DNA of 62,666 bases from Methylococcaceae bacterium (GCA_013140705.1 JABFSH010000004.1:1-62666), one strand, 5' to 3'. Shown: positions 26,680 to 35,845, counted from the first letter of the stretch. The notes: a model not told the origin generated them from the letters alone. A program made the numbers and translations.

Positions 26680-26932
26680 AAGGGAACCTCTAATAATTAA
26701 CCATTCATGCTTCGATAAGCTCTCAAGAAACAGCTTTTTTGTATTTGTAAAATCAATGACTTGCAAAGATATGAAAACACAAAAAAGTACGTCGAACAGC
26801 GACTGTTTCATGGTAACGCCATGCCTCCGAAGGGGGGCATATTTTGCTCCGCACGAACAGATAAGTTACTGATTTAAAAAGACTACCCTTCGCACTGAGC
26901 TTGTCGAAGTGCAATTTTTTAAAGGTCCCCTT
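26680..26932. repeat. MITE-like repeat, family 2, copy 2
   Basis: Diverged relative of 6317-6440. The left end reads AAGGGAACCTCTAATAATT and the right end AATTTTTTAAAGGTCCCCTT; the right inner arm has CCTTCGCACTGAGCTTGTCG. It is about twice as long as copy 1, with an unrelated AT-rich centre. The rest of 26462-27274 is AT-rich and I see no gene in it. Confidence 0.5.
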
Positions 26933-27274
26933 AAGAATATAGTCATCAATGACTCTAACATCCGTATTTTTGATGTTTTTTTGCTAAATTACTCGGTGCT
27001 CCAGATTATTTGAGTTACCCACAGAAGTTGTGGATAACTCTGTCAGTAACTCTTCTTTTTGAGTCCTTACTATCGGTTTTTATTACATATTTGTTACTTT
27101 GATCAATTTTAAGACATTAATTATTTTTGTCTTGTTATCAATCACTTATAAAATTGTGCTTGACAGTAAAATCGTCCCAGGCCCTTTGTTATCATAGTTA
27201 CTGCTCATTGGAACTCATGTGTGCATAAGGGTGATGCCATACGTGCAGTCCAATGTTGATAATAAACGAAGCGC

Positions 27275-27547
27275 TCAGTGAAGTGTTAACGGATCCTTTG
27301 TATTATGGAGACACCTTGGACAGGATTTACGCGTTTTACTACAAATTTCCCGCGAACAGTCCCGTAACTGGTTCTGATAACACAAAACACAGCGGTTTAA
27401 CCGACGCAGATAACGACAATAGGCTTGTACGACGAGGTAATCAAGACGGTCAAACCGAGTTTTGTTTTCTAAGGAGAATGTGTATTGTTCAATATGTAAG
27501 CTCGCGTAAAGAAGCCTTGCTTGATCTATCAAGGTATCATTATTCAT
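27275..27547 (-). CDS. CxxC mini-protein, paralogue 1
   Basis: A 90-residue basic protein. Its first ~58 residues align clearly with the protein encoded at 32025-32306: both begin MNND-LIDQ, then L-A-L-EQY, a basic RFxRLxxLVxxAY stretch, and end the shared part with NRCVLCYQ or NHCVVCYR. The conserved CVxC could bind a metal or be redox-active. The C-termini diverge. GGGAA precedes the start. A long open frame on the opposite strand is a shadow. Function unknown; similarity between two nearby loci is the evidence that it is coding. Confidence 0.5.
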   Translation of the reverse strand: MNNDTLIDQARLLYASLHIEQYTFSLENKTRFDRLDYLVVQAYCRYLRRLNRCVLCYQNQLRDCSREICSKTRKSCPRCLHNTKDPLTLH

Positions 27548-27882
27548 TGTTGATTCCCGTTAGGTTATCACGTGTTAAGTTTTTTTATTACAGCCAATTT
27601 GTTGATTTAGACTGTATCATTTCGGTTAGTTCCCATTGCTGCCCCCCCCTGTCCATCCTAATACGCCCTGAGCCCGTTCAAGTGTTCACATCAAGCGCTT
27701 ATTGCTCACTTTATTAAAACGATTGTCAGGTAATTACAGATATTTAATGGGGTGATTAATCGTTCCGCTAATAGATTGATGACATCCGGTGTAACGCTTC
27801 CATGAATTTTAGTTTTGAGCTTGCTCCATTGCGTATGCCCATTCGATACACTTTTTATTTTCAACCAAGGATTGTTATTTTT

Positions 27883-27938
27883 GTGTCATCAATTGTTAAC
27901 AATTTCGACATCAAGTAGACATAAATATAAAGTAATGT
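27883..27938 (+). promoter_or_regulatory. Pho-type box and -10 for the phosphatase-fold gene
   Basis: Four units at 11-bp steps: GTGTCAT (27883), TGTTAAC (27894), TCGACAT (27905), TAGACAT (27916). Exactly 10 bp later is TAATGT (27933-27938). The whole 56-bp arrangement is nearly repeated upstream of the glycerophosphodiesterase gene at 37158-37213. The remainder of 27548-28010 has no gene. Confidence 0.75.
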
Positions 27939-28010
27939 TGATTATCCAACTTGGTAGAACTTACTAAACTTAAGTAACACACCTGAGAGGTTAGTTAACT
28001 AACCGACTTT

Positions 28011-28853
28011 ATGATGCTCTCGCTGCTGACACTGAATCTCCATACGTACCAACAACATCCCCGTCACTGTTGTTTTGACACGATGCATCAACATGAACGC
28101 GAGGTGATGATTATCGCCGAAGCGATTGCTCATTTAAGGATTGATGTTATCTGTTTTCAGGAAGTTGGAGAATATATGCACGACCCGATCACCAGTCCTT
28201 ATGGTGAGTCGCCTTCCAACATGGCTTTTCGAGTTTGTACTAAATTACGTCAGTGGGGGCTTTGGTATCATATTCACCAAGATTGGAGTCATGTTGGTTT
28301 TGATCGCTGGCGGGAAGGCACCGCCATTTTGAGTCGATATCCGATGCTGCACAATTTTTCGGCTTATGTTTCTGCAGATCATCGCAAGGACAACTACATG
28401 TCTCGAAATATTACTGTATCGTGCATTGATGTTCCCTGGTTCGGATTATTGCATATCGCCAATGTGCATTTGAGTTGGGCTCATCATGGATTTTATGAAG
28501 AATACGATAACCTCAAAAAATTGATCCATTCACGCTTGCATTTCGGTGTCAGAGGCGACCTAGTCGTGGGTGATTTCAACGCACCTGCAGGAGAACACGC
28601 CTATCACCATATCGTGCGTTATGGGGAATACGTGGATCAATATTACGAATTACACCCTCACCGTTTTTACCAACCTAGCTATCAGGGACAAATTGACGGG
28701 TGGAAAAATTATCCGCCAAAACGCATCGATTTCATCTTTAAGCGTAATGGTCACCCGCTGCAAATAAACACCATGGATATTATATTTAACAACGATTTCT
28801 ATCCAGTCGTTTCCGATCATTTCGGTTATCTGGCAAGGTTCGAGATGTATTGA
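28011..28853 (+). CDS. Endonuclease/exonuclease/phosphatase-fold protein
   Basis: A 280-residue protein of the EEP superfamily, which includes exonuclease III, DNase I, sphingomyelinases and inositol phosphatases. Catalytic motifs are complete: VICFQEVG (Glu), SHVGFDRWREGTAILSR, NVHLSWAHH, VVGDFNAP (Asp/Asn) and VSDHFGYL (Asp/His). There is no signal peptide, so it is probably cytoplasmic. Given the Pho-type promoter, it may release phosphate from nucleic acid or a phosphodiester; a lipid phosphodiester is also possible. The start is an ATG with two in tandem (28011/28014). Confidence 0.75.
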   Translation: MMLSLLTLNLHTYQQHPRHCCFDTMHQHEREVMIIAEAIAHLRIDVICFQEVGEYMHDPITSPYGESPSNMAFRVCTKLRQWGLWYHIHQDWSHVGFDRWREGTAILSRYPMLHNFSAYVSADHRKDNYMSRNITVSCIDVPWFGLLHIANVHLSWAHHGFYEEYDNLKKLIHSRLHFGVRGDLVVGDFNAPAGEHAYHHIVRYGEYVDQYYELHPHRFYQPSYQGQIDGWKNYPPKRIDFIFKRNGHPLQINTMDIIFNNDFYPVVSDHFGYLARFEMY

Positions 28854-29030
28854 GCAGCTTAATTTTACAGATTGACAGAATCGAATACGACAAGACAACA
28901 ACGAACATTTTGTCCAAATTGATACTGCTGAATATTGCCCGGTGCCATCTGCATCAACGCCTGCGTTTACCGGCGAGATAAGGTCTTATGATGACACATT
29001 TGAATCTAGTTCGTTCTATTTTCATGATCA

Positions 29031-29278
29031 CTATTTTCCAAGATCGTCATTCCAATTGGCCAGGATTGCCGGACCCGTTAGAGCCCGAAGCGAATCCTGC
29101 CTCCATAGATGAGTTTAAATCCCGCCATCCACTTGTGCCCCAGAGGGTATGGCGCTGGATTCGGCAACTGCTCCTGCGTTGCCTAAAGCGCCTACTGTCG
29201 CTGCCCTATCTCCTGCATCCATACAAGTCGACCCGCTCCCCGACGGGTATAACGAACTTGCATTAATCTTACATAATT
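29031..29278. repeat. MITE, family 1, copy A
   Basis: Shares long blocks with the reverse complement of 39125-39339: TATTTTCCAAGATCGTCATT, GATTGCCGGACCCG, GAGGGTATGGC, ACTGCTCCTGCGT, CCTAAAGCGCCTACTGTCG, GTCGACCCGCT and TAACGAACTTG. It carries an extra ~50-bp insert near 29095-29140. A 92-codon open frame across it is probably not a gene. The rest of 28854-29334 is empty. Confidence 0.65.
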
Positions 29279-29334
29279 GAATTAGACACATACTTTAACA
29301 GTCTACAAAGTAGATATTTGATCCTTTTCAGAAT

Positions 29335-30342
29335 CTAAAATGCTGGGACAAGGTTATTAAAAAATTGCTCGGTACAATTAGTCCAGGAATACTTTAGCGC
29401 AAAATTTCTACAGTCCTGCGCGTCTAATTGCAATGCACCCATGATTGCATGTTTTAAATTGTCATCAAGCTTCCCTACTTTATCGCTGGTAATTACATCC
29501 ACAGGACCGGCTACCGGAAATGCCGCAACAGGTATTCCGCTAGCTAAGGCATCGAGCATGACTATCCCAAAGGTATCGGTGCGACTCGGAAATACAAACA
29601 CATCTGCTGCTGCGATGTGTTTAGCCAAAGGCTCGCCTGACAGAAAACCGACAAAAACAGTTTCAGGGAATTTGGCTTTAAGTTCTTCCATCTGTGGACC
29701 ATCCCCCACCACGATTTTTGTCCCCGGAATATCCAAAGACAAAAAGCCTGCAATGTTCTTTTCTATAGCGACTCTTCCAACAAACATAGATACAGGGCGA
29801 GGTAACGAAATAAAGCTTTTATTTCGTGGATGATAAAAATCAGGATTTACGCCTCTTGACCACCGGACCAGAGCATTTTTAAACCCTCTTACATTCAGCT
29901 CTGATTCTATCGAGCCTGTAGCCACCATGACCTTGCTTGCCGGCGCATGAAACCAGCGTAAAAAAGCATAACCCCAAGAGACAGGAATTTTAAATCGCAA
30001 ATTAACGTATTCTGCAAATAAGGTGTGAAATGACGTCGTAAAGGCCAAGTTATGTCTAAGGCAATACTTTCTCGCCGCTATCCCCAGCGGACCTTCAGTA
30101 GCAATATGAATGCGCTGAGGGTTAAACTCAACCAACTGCGCGTTCAATTTTTTACTGCAGTTAAGTGCTAATCGAATTGAAGGGTAGGATGGACAGGGAA
30201 ATGTCTTGAATAGGTCCGGAGTAATAAGTTTAATTCGATGTCCGGCTCGCTCCAGGGCTGAACAAGTATTTTGGATAGTTGTTACAACGCCATTTATTTG
30301 TGGATGCCAAGCATCTGTGATGAATGCAATTCTTAATGTCAT
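29335..30342 (-). CDS. GT4-family glycosyltransferase (possible glycolipid synthase)
   Basis: About 335 residues from ATG 30342, preferred over the upstream start at 30411 because AAGGGG lies just before it and MTLRIAFITDAWHPQINGV is the normal GT4 start. Features include GVVTTIQNT, the VGRVAIEKN strand-loop, GDGPQ and the donor-site FPSRTDTFGIVMLDALASG (with Asp where many have Glu). It resembles the GT4 subgroup that glycosylates diacylglycerol or phosphatidylinositol, including the Agt-type enzymes that work with PlcP to make phosphorus-free glycolipids. That role is inferred from context. No convincing Pho box precedes it. Substrates cannot be read from the sequence. Confidence 0.72.
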   Translation of the reverse strand: MTLRIAFITDAWHPQINGVVTTIQNTCSALERAGHRIKLITPDLFKTFPCPSYPSIRLALNCSKKLNAQLVEFNPQRIHIATEGPLGIAARKYCLRHNLAFTTSFHTLFAEYVNLRFKIPVSWGYAFLRWFHAPASKVMVATGSIESELNVRGFKNALVRWSRGVNPDFYHPRNKSFISLPRPVSMFVGRVAIEKNIAGFLSLDIPGTKIVVGDGPQMEELKAKFPETVFVGFLSGEPLAKHIAAADVFVFPSRTDTFGIVMLDALASGIPVAAFPVAGPVDVITSDKVGKLDDNLKHAIMGALQLDAQDCRNFALKYSWTNCTEQFFNNLVPAF

Positions 30343-30695
30343 AAAGCCCCTTAACGAAATTTGTGTATTGCCGACGACAGAGGGGAAACAAGATTCGATG
30401 TCGATCGCCATGCATTAGAAGTTTTTTAGTCGAATGATTGAACTAGCGCTTCGGTAAAAGGTGTTCCCCTAAATCCATGCTATAGAACGAAAATGACTTT
30501 TTTATTAAATCATGATGGAAAAGCTGTTAGATATTTTAACCGCGTGACAAAAAGGCAACGTTCGAGGATTCGATGAGAGTCGCCCAAATTGGTTAAATCA
30601 AAAATTGATTTCAATCGCATGAAAGGATTAGGCAACACTCCCTAGAAAGCGAAGCATAGCTTTTCAAAACCATGAAACAGCAGTGGAAACAACTC

Positions 30696-31925
30696 TTATT
30701 TATCCTGATCGTGGCCGTGTTTATGGGTGAGCCAAGCCATTGTAGCCGATATAAACAGCCCGAATACGGCCACTATGGTATGCACCGAGAAACCGACCTT
30801 TATCATTAGCGCATAAGCACCGAGCATTAATAAAATACTAAGGTTTTCGTTGAAATTTTGCACGGCGATAGAGTGTCCGGACCCCATCAGTTTATGCCCC
30901 TGATGCTGTAACAAGGCGTTCATCGGTATCAAAAAACTGCCGGCCAGTATGCCGATTACTATCAGCATCAGCACAGCCAGCCTCCATTCGGACACTGACA
31001 CCATTGCCAAAACAACCAATCCCATGCCAATGCCCAATGGTAATACTTTCACGGCATGTTCCAAGGGCACGGCTTTGGCCGCCACCACAGAACCGATGGC
31101 AAGGCCCACCGCGACTACTGCGGTCAATTGAGTTGCTTGTTCCAGATTGAGATTAAGCGCAACCGCGGCCCAGGCAAGAATAATAAAACGTAATGTCGTT
31201 CCGGCTCCCCAAAACAGTGATGTGACTGCAAGAGACACTTGTCCCAATGGATCTTTCCAGAGCAGTAAAAAAGCACGGTAAAAATCCACAATTAAAAATC
31301 CTGGTGTTCGATTTGACAAGGAATGCTCGATAGGCACCCTGGGAATGTAATAATTAAGCACAGATGCCGCGAAATAAAGACCCAGAATGACAAAAATGGC
31401 GAATTCTGGGGCAGTATCAATACCGCCATTGAACTCAAGTCCACCCAACTGCTGAACGATTTGATCTTCAACTCGATGTCCGATCAATAATCCGCCGAAG
31501 ATGGCACCCAAAATGATGGCCGCGACAGTCAGGCCTTCCATCCAGCCATTTGCCCAAACCAATCTGTGGGCTGGGAGATATTCAGTCAGGATGCCGTATT
31601 TAGCCGGTGAATAGAGCGACGCGCCAAAGCCGACAAAGCCGTATGCCAACAGCGGATGTAAACCCATCAACATGGCGGCGCAACCGGCCATCTTGATAGT
31701 ATTGCTGATGAACATGACCTGCCCTTTCGGCAGTGCATCTGAAAATGCCCCGACAAAAGGCGCAAGCACAATAAAGGATAATACGAAGAATTGTTGTAAT
31801 AACGGGGTTTGCCAGGAGGGAGCAGCCATGTTTTTGAGTAGTGCGATCGCTGCAAATAGCAGTGCGTTGTCGGCCAGCGATGAAAAGAACTGTGCCGCAA
31901 GGATGATTTTAAAACCGCGATTCAT
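30696..31925 (-). CDS. lplT: LplT-like lysophospholipid transporter (MFS)
   Basis: A 409-residue, ~12-helix major-facilitator protein. The N-terminus (AAQFFSSLADNALLFAAIAL), YSPAKYGILTEYLP and WMEGLTVAAIILGAI match LplT, which flips lysophospholipids across the inner membrane so that they can be re-acylated. In enterobacteria lplT is next to aas; no Aas is here. It is upstream of the glycosyltransferase on the same strand with a 350-bp gap, so they may have separate promoters. A lone GTGTCAT/CTGAAAT pair at ~31954-31971 lacks a -10 at the expected place. Confidence 0.78.
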   Translation of the reverse strand: MNRGFKIILAAQFFSSLADNALLFAAIALLKNMAAPSWQTPLLQQFFVLSFIVLAPFVGAFSDALPKGQVMFISNTIKMAGCAAMLMGLHPLLAYGFVGFGASLYSPAKYGILTEYLPAHRLVWANGWMEGLTVAAIILGAIFGGLLIGHRVEDQIVQQLGGLEFNGGIDTAPEFAIFVILGLYFAASVLNYYIPRVPIEHSLSNRTPGFLIVDFYRAFLLLWKDPLGQVSLAVTSLFWGAGTTLRFIILAWAAVALNLNLEQATQLTAVVAVGLAIGSVVAAKAVPLEHAVKVLPLGIGMGLVVLAMVSVSEWRLAVLMLIVIGILAGSFLIPMNALLQHQGHKLMGSGHSIAVQNFNENLSILLMLGAYALMIKVGFSVHTIVAVFGLFISATMAWLTHKHGHDQDK

Positions 31926-32024
31926 AGAATAATTTGCCCTGTGCGACTCTGGGATTTCAGAATCATGACACGATAAATGGTTATCAAGTTACTTTTAACC
32001 GAGTCGAATTACACCATAAACGGA

Positions 32025-32306
32025 TTACGGAAAATTTGAGGCGGATTTGTTGAGAGGACTAAGGAGATGATGCTGAGTACATACACCTAGTGAAATATGC
32101 CAATGAACACGTAAACCGTCCTTTGATTGAAACCGATAGCACACAACGCAGTGATTAAGACGCCGTTGGTAACGAGAATATGCACGAATAACTAAGCATT
32201 CAAGACGCCTGAATCTGTTCAAAGTTTGTATCGCTCTACAATATTGCTCGACATACAATGCCGCATGAAGATGTCGAACTTGATCAATCAATATGTCGTT
32301 ATTCAT
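32025..32306 (-). CDS. CxxC mini-protein, paralogue 2
   Basis: A 93-residue protein from ATG 32306, preceded by AGGATGG; the open frame extends further upstream but only this part matches paralogue 1 (27275-27547). Shared features are MNND-LIDQ, a helix with EQY, RFRRLECLVIRAYSRYQRRL and the NHCVVCYR motif. The C-terminal ~35 residues are His-rich and unlike the other copy. No known domain. It is just downstream of the EAL-CBS-GGDEF gene on the same strand. Confidence 0.5.
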   Translation of the reverse strand: MNNDILIDQVRHLHAALYVEQYCRAIQTLNRFRRLECLVIRAYSRYQRRLNHCVVCYRFQSKDGLRVHWHISLGVCTQHHLLSPLNKSASNFP

Positions 32307-32425
32307 ATCCGACCATCCTGGCAAAGTTTTCGGTAGAGTGACCATATTGCTGAGCAAATATGGCAGAACCATGACAGCAGAAAAAAATATTCGTTGGTGC
32401 CGGATTAACAGAGTGCTCACGCACA

Positions 32426-34180
32426 CTATTGTGAGGAATAAATGCGTTGGTCAACAAAAATGCTATTTCCGTGAATTTTTTTAGCCATTTTTTTTGAAGC
32501 AGAGGCCAGATCGGCAATTTCGACATGGGATCGACAATGGCAAGTTGTTTCTGGGTTAAGCAGGCCTATGGACAAGCTAATCAGGGGGAAAAAACATTTT
32601 TCACCTGTTCGGGTTTCGGCATTAATTCCACCTGCGGCTATATCTTCGGATTTGTAGTAATGGGGAACGAGCTTGGCAAAGCTTTGCAAAATGAGTTCAC
32701 AACGAGTTAGCCAGTCTTCACAAGTAAAAACAACAATAAAATCATCTCCACCAATGTGGCCTATGAGACCATAATCCACGGCAATATTATCAACCAGTAG
32801 ATTGGCAACGGCCATAATAACTTCGTCTCCGGCACTGTAACTGTAGCTGTCGTTATAAGGTTTGAAATTATCGAGGTCGAAATAGCCAATACTAAAAGAA
32901 GTTTTTTCGGCGAGTAACTGATTGATATGATTATTGATAGGCACGCTGCCTGGCAATAGTGTCAACGGATTGGCATGCCTGGCATTCTGCATTTGTTGAT
33001 GGGTTATATTTTCAAGTAAATCCAGAAGTGTACCGATGCCCCAATACTGCCCCTTATCAGTGATAATAAATGCAGGATCATTACTCATGGCCGAAGTTAA
33101 ACTTCTGCTGACTTTTGACAGTGGTTCGTTGCGATCGACCAGGAGAGGTAAATGATCAATGAAAATACTGATCGGTTTTTTGCCATAGAGCTCTAAACCA
33201 TAGCGACTTGAGAAAAGCTTGGTTAAAAATTGTTCCCGATAAATTATTCCAGATGGGATGTTTTTGTCGACCAATGGAATAATAGTAAGGCCGGTGTTTT
33301 GCTGAAATAATTCGAGAACCTGGCTAACCGTGGTTGTCGATGGAATGGCAGGGATGATTTTAGCGATTTTTTCGGCAGTTTCGACAACGGGTTGTTTGAG
33401 ACGGCATTCATCCGTAGCTAAGGAAGCAAAGAGAGTGCTGTCAATGGTTTCAATGGGTACTGAGGAGGGTCTAGCAAAATAATAACCTTGTGCAAGTTTA
33501 ATCCCAAGCTTTTCTACTGCCAAAAATTCTTTCTCTGTTTCAACGCCTTCGGCAATCACATTGCAATAAACTGAGCTGGCAATATTTAGTATAGAGCGGG
33601 CAAAATTAAGTTTTACAGGGTCTTCATGAATGCCCTGAATAAAATATTTATCGATCTTTACATAGTCGGGCAATAATTCCGACCATAATCTTAACCCCGA
33701 ATAGCCAGCCCCTAAGTCATCCAGCGCTATTTCAAAGCCCATATTTCGATAATGATCAACCGCATCACGCATAAGAGCATAATCATCGGCCGGTTGATGC
33801 TCGGTAAGCTCGATAACTATAGAGCGAGGATCGACACCGAATTCATCCATGAATTTAAGCGTTACACCCGATTTAAATTCTGGCGCCAGAAGTACAGATG
33901 GACTGACATTTAAGAACAACTTTCCAGGCATATTGAGACTGGCATAGCGAGCAAGCGTAACTTCTCGGCAGAGAAATTCGAGGCGGGTACTAAGATTGTA
34001 GCGATCAGCTGTTTCGAAGAGATTAAATGGACTGTGTAATGGATTGCCCGATGGGCCTCGAATCAGTGCTTCGTATCCTATGATTTTTCGTTGAGTTATG
34101 GAAACTATCGGCTGGAAATAGGACGTTAATTGCTTTGACTCGAGAATTCGAAGTAATTCTGTTTTCAGGGCTGGCGACAT
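32426..34180 (-). CDS. EAL-CBS-GGDEF c-di-GMP protein
   Basis: A 584-residue cytoplasmic protein with reversed domain order: EAL first (~5-250, intact GYEALIRGP, IELTEH, LDDLGAGYSGL, AEGVET), a CBS-pair-like region (~270-400) and GGDEF-like last (~415-575). The GGDEF motif is GGDDF, a conservative change that may keep cyclase activity or turn it into a nucleotide sensor. The motif FDLDNFKPYND supports metal binding. CBS modules often sense adenine nucleotides. It is related to the YciR/FimX-type group only in fold. Probably mainly a phosphodiesterase. Upstream, 34181-34611 holds no gene or obvious signal. Confidence 0.8.
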   Translation of the reverse strand: MSPALKTELLRILESKQLTSYFQPIVSITQRKIIGYEALIRGPSGNPLHSPFNLFETADRYNLSTRLEFLCREVTLARYASLNMPGKLFLNVSPSVLLAPEFKSGVTLKFMDEFGVDPRSIVIELTEHQPADDYALMRDAVDHYRNMGFEIALDDLGAGYSGLRLWSELLPDYVKIDKYFIQGIHEDPVKLNFARSILNIASSVYCNVIAEGVETEKEFLAVEKLGIKLAQGYYFARPSSVPIETIDSTLFASLATDECRLKQPVVETAEKIAKIIPAIPSTTTVSQVLELFQQNTGLTIIPLVDKNIPSGIIYREQFLTKLFSSRYGLELYGKKPISIFIDHLPLLVDRNEPLSKVSRSLTSAMSNDPAFIITDKGQYWGIGTLLDLLENITHQQMQNARHANPLTLLPGSVPINNHINQLLAEKTSFSIGYFDLDNFKPYNDSYSYSAGDEVIMAVANLLVDNIAVDYGLIGHIGGDDFIVVFTCEDWLTRCELILQSFAKLVPHYYKSEDIAAGGINAETRTGEKCFFPLISLSIGLLNPETTCHCRSHVEIADLASASKKMAKKIHGNSIFVDQRIYSSQ

Positions 34181-34611
34181 CTATCTTAGAGTTAACAGGG
34201 GTGGTTCCTTACAGAGTAATACGACATTATGAAAATTAGATGACAAAAAAAGGTGCGTTAACTTGCATTTACACACCTTCAGCCGCAAATGAGGGCAATC
34301 TTTCGATACTCGGAGGTACAACTAAAAAATAAGACTCGTTTCAGTCGTCGTTTTGTCGGTCATCTTGATACATGTAAACCTTCATTTAGCGACCCTGCAA
34401 TGAAAGCCCCCAGCGTTGGCAATTAATAAATCAGGGTATTTGTTTATCAGCTTCCAATCTTTACCGGTTTTTTGACGATTTCAACACCTGGCATATACAA
34501 ATAGACTAATAATCAATCTGTAAAAACAATATGATAGGCTTTAGCTTATCAAGTGGCCCGTATGAAGCGGCGCGAAATACGGGAAAGCGGAGTCCCGATA
34601 TCCCTAACTGG

Positions 34612-35763
34612 TTATTTTGGATTTTTAATGGACACATTTTTCGCATTGTCTGATTGGACGGTATAACGTCCCATCATCCCTGCTTCGATATGGTCGTTGA
34701 CGTGGCAGTGGTACATCCAGATTCCCGGATTATCAGGTTTCATGTCTACGGTCACATGGGACGCGGGGAGCAAGCTGAGCACATCAATCCGTTGCCCTGC
34801 CGAAAGCAACGTGTTCCCATGCCAGTGCGGGGTATGCAGATCCGCTTCAGACCCGAGTGCGAGTTGATACCAGCGGACGTTCTCCCCAATCTTCATGTTT
34901 AGTCCTGGCAGGTTATCGTAAACATAACCGTTTATACTGTGCATGAGATTGCTTTCCTTGAAGGCTTCGTCATCCTTCTGATCTTTTGCATACGGTGCAA
35001 ACACTTCGATATTCTTATCCAGATAATAACTCTTGTTTTCATCGAAAATGGTGAATAGCACGATGAACTCCCTATCGACTCCTTTCAGCATGCCGTTTGA
35101 CTGTAGCATACCTTTGCGCGAGATAATGATAGGGCCAGCCAATCCGGTATTGGTGTCCATGGTTTCATTGCCGTGGGAGTGGTAAAGCCAGATGATTGAG
35201 CTTGGGTCATTCGGTCCTGGTCCTGAGCGTTCAGGCACTTCCCAGGTGTAGGTATAGGTTGCCCCTGACGCAACCAAGTCGTCCTGTTTGTCTTTTCCCG
35301 CAGTATCATCGTGATAATGTGTCCCTTCGCTGTCTTTTTTATAAAACACGCCATGCGGGTGCATTGAAGTTGTCATGTCTTGTGTCTTATTGCGGAAAAC
35401 GACCTTGATGGTTTCGCCGACATTGGCGCGAATAACGGGGCCGAGGATACCTAAATGTTCCCATTCCACTGCCCGAGGTTTAATTACAGTGAAGGTGTCG
35501 TCAGTGTACTCAATAAAACGTGCCTTGTAATATTTGTGACCGATCCGTTGTTTGCCATCACCTGCAACAAACACTTTTTCCTTGGTGGAAAATTCGCCTT
35601 GGTGCATCGGATTGATGGGATAGGAAGGTGCGTAATCCCAGAGTGTTTCTTCGGCGGCAATGTAGTAATTCCGAGTAACTCCCGCTACAGAGTCAATCGC
35701 GAAGCAAATAAAAATCAGGGTAACTATGGACCTTATGCAAAGAAGAATGAGGGGGGTTATCAC
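34612..35763 (-). CDS. Ceruloplasmin-like multicopper oxidase
   Basis: A 383-residue secreted two-cupredoxin oxidase with an N-terminal signal (SIVTLIFICFAIDSVAG) and a GTG start. All copper ligands are visible: H135/H137 (HPHG), H195/H197 (YHSHG), H310, H313, H315 (LHTPHWHG) and the type-1/type-3 H352-C353-H354...H358...M363. The sequence recalls vertebrate ceruloplasmin/hephaestin repeats: NYYIAAEETLWDYAPS, EEHLGILGPVIRA-like, FTIFDENKSYYL, SNLMHSINGYVYDNLPGL. Likely it oxidises Fe(II), Cu(I) or phenols in the periplasm as a trimer, as two-domain laccases do. It follows the glycerophosphodiesterase gene across a terminator-like hairpin, so it may be a partial readthrough partner. Confidence 0.82.
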   Translation of the reverse strand: MITPLILLCIRSIVTLIFICFAIDSVAGVTRNYYIAAEETLWDYAPSYPINPMHQGEFSTKEKVFVAGDGKQRIGHKYYKARFIEYTDDTFTVIKPRAVEWEHLGILGPVIRANVGETIKVVFRNKTQDMTTSMHPHGVFYKKDSEGTHYHDDTAGKDKQDDLVASGATYTYTWEVPERSGPGPNDPSSIIWLYHSHGNETMDTNTGLAGPIIISRKGMLQSNGMLKGVDREFIVLFTIFDENKSYYLDKNIEVFAPYAKDQKDDEAFKESNLMHSINGYVYDNLPGLNMKIGENVRWYQLALGSEADLHTPHWHGNTLLSAGQRIDVLSLLPASHVTVDMKPDNPGIWMYHCHVNDHIEAGMMGRYTVQSDNAKNVSIKNPK

Positions 35764-35801
35764 AGATTTAATCGGTTACAAAGGAAAAACAACAAACTAA
35801 G

Positions 35802-35840
35802 CAACGGGTGAGCTAACCAATAATGCCAGCCCACCCGTTG
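35802..35840 (-). terminator. Terminator-like hairpin between GDPD and multicopper oxidase genes
   Basis: CAACGGGTG (35802-35810) pairs with CACCCGTTG (35832-35840), extended inward by GCT/AGC. On the minus strand the T content after it is only moderate (TTTGTTGTTTTT), so termination may be partial. Confidence 0.5.
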
Positions 35841-35845
35841 TGAGT

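Noticed and set aside
27253-27717. 154-codon plus-strand frame over the CxxC mini-protein
   Set aside because: Low-complexity translation with no ribosome site; the minus-strand frame has a clear paralogue.
28988-29266. 92-codon frame inside MITE copy A
   Set aside because: The frame is not kept in copies B or C.
30370-30400. CTGTCGT near the start of the glycosyltransferase gene
   Set aside because: No second good unit at 11 bp and no -10; it also lies very close to the start codon.
31954-31971. GTGTCAT/CTGAAAT pair upstream of the LplT-like gene on the minus strand
   Set aside because: The 11-bp spacing is right but no -10-like hexamer follows at 8-12 bp, and the second unit is poor, so I did not count it among the Pho promoters.
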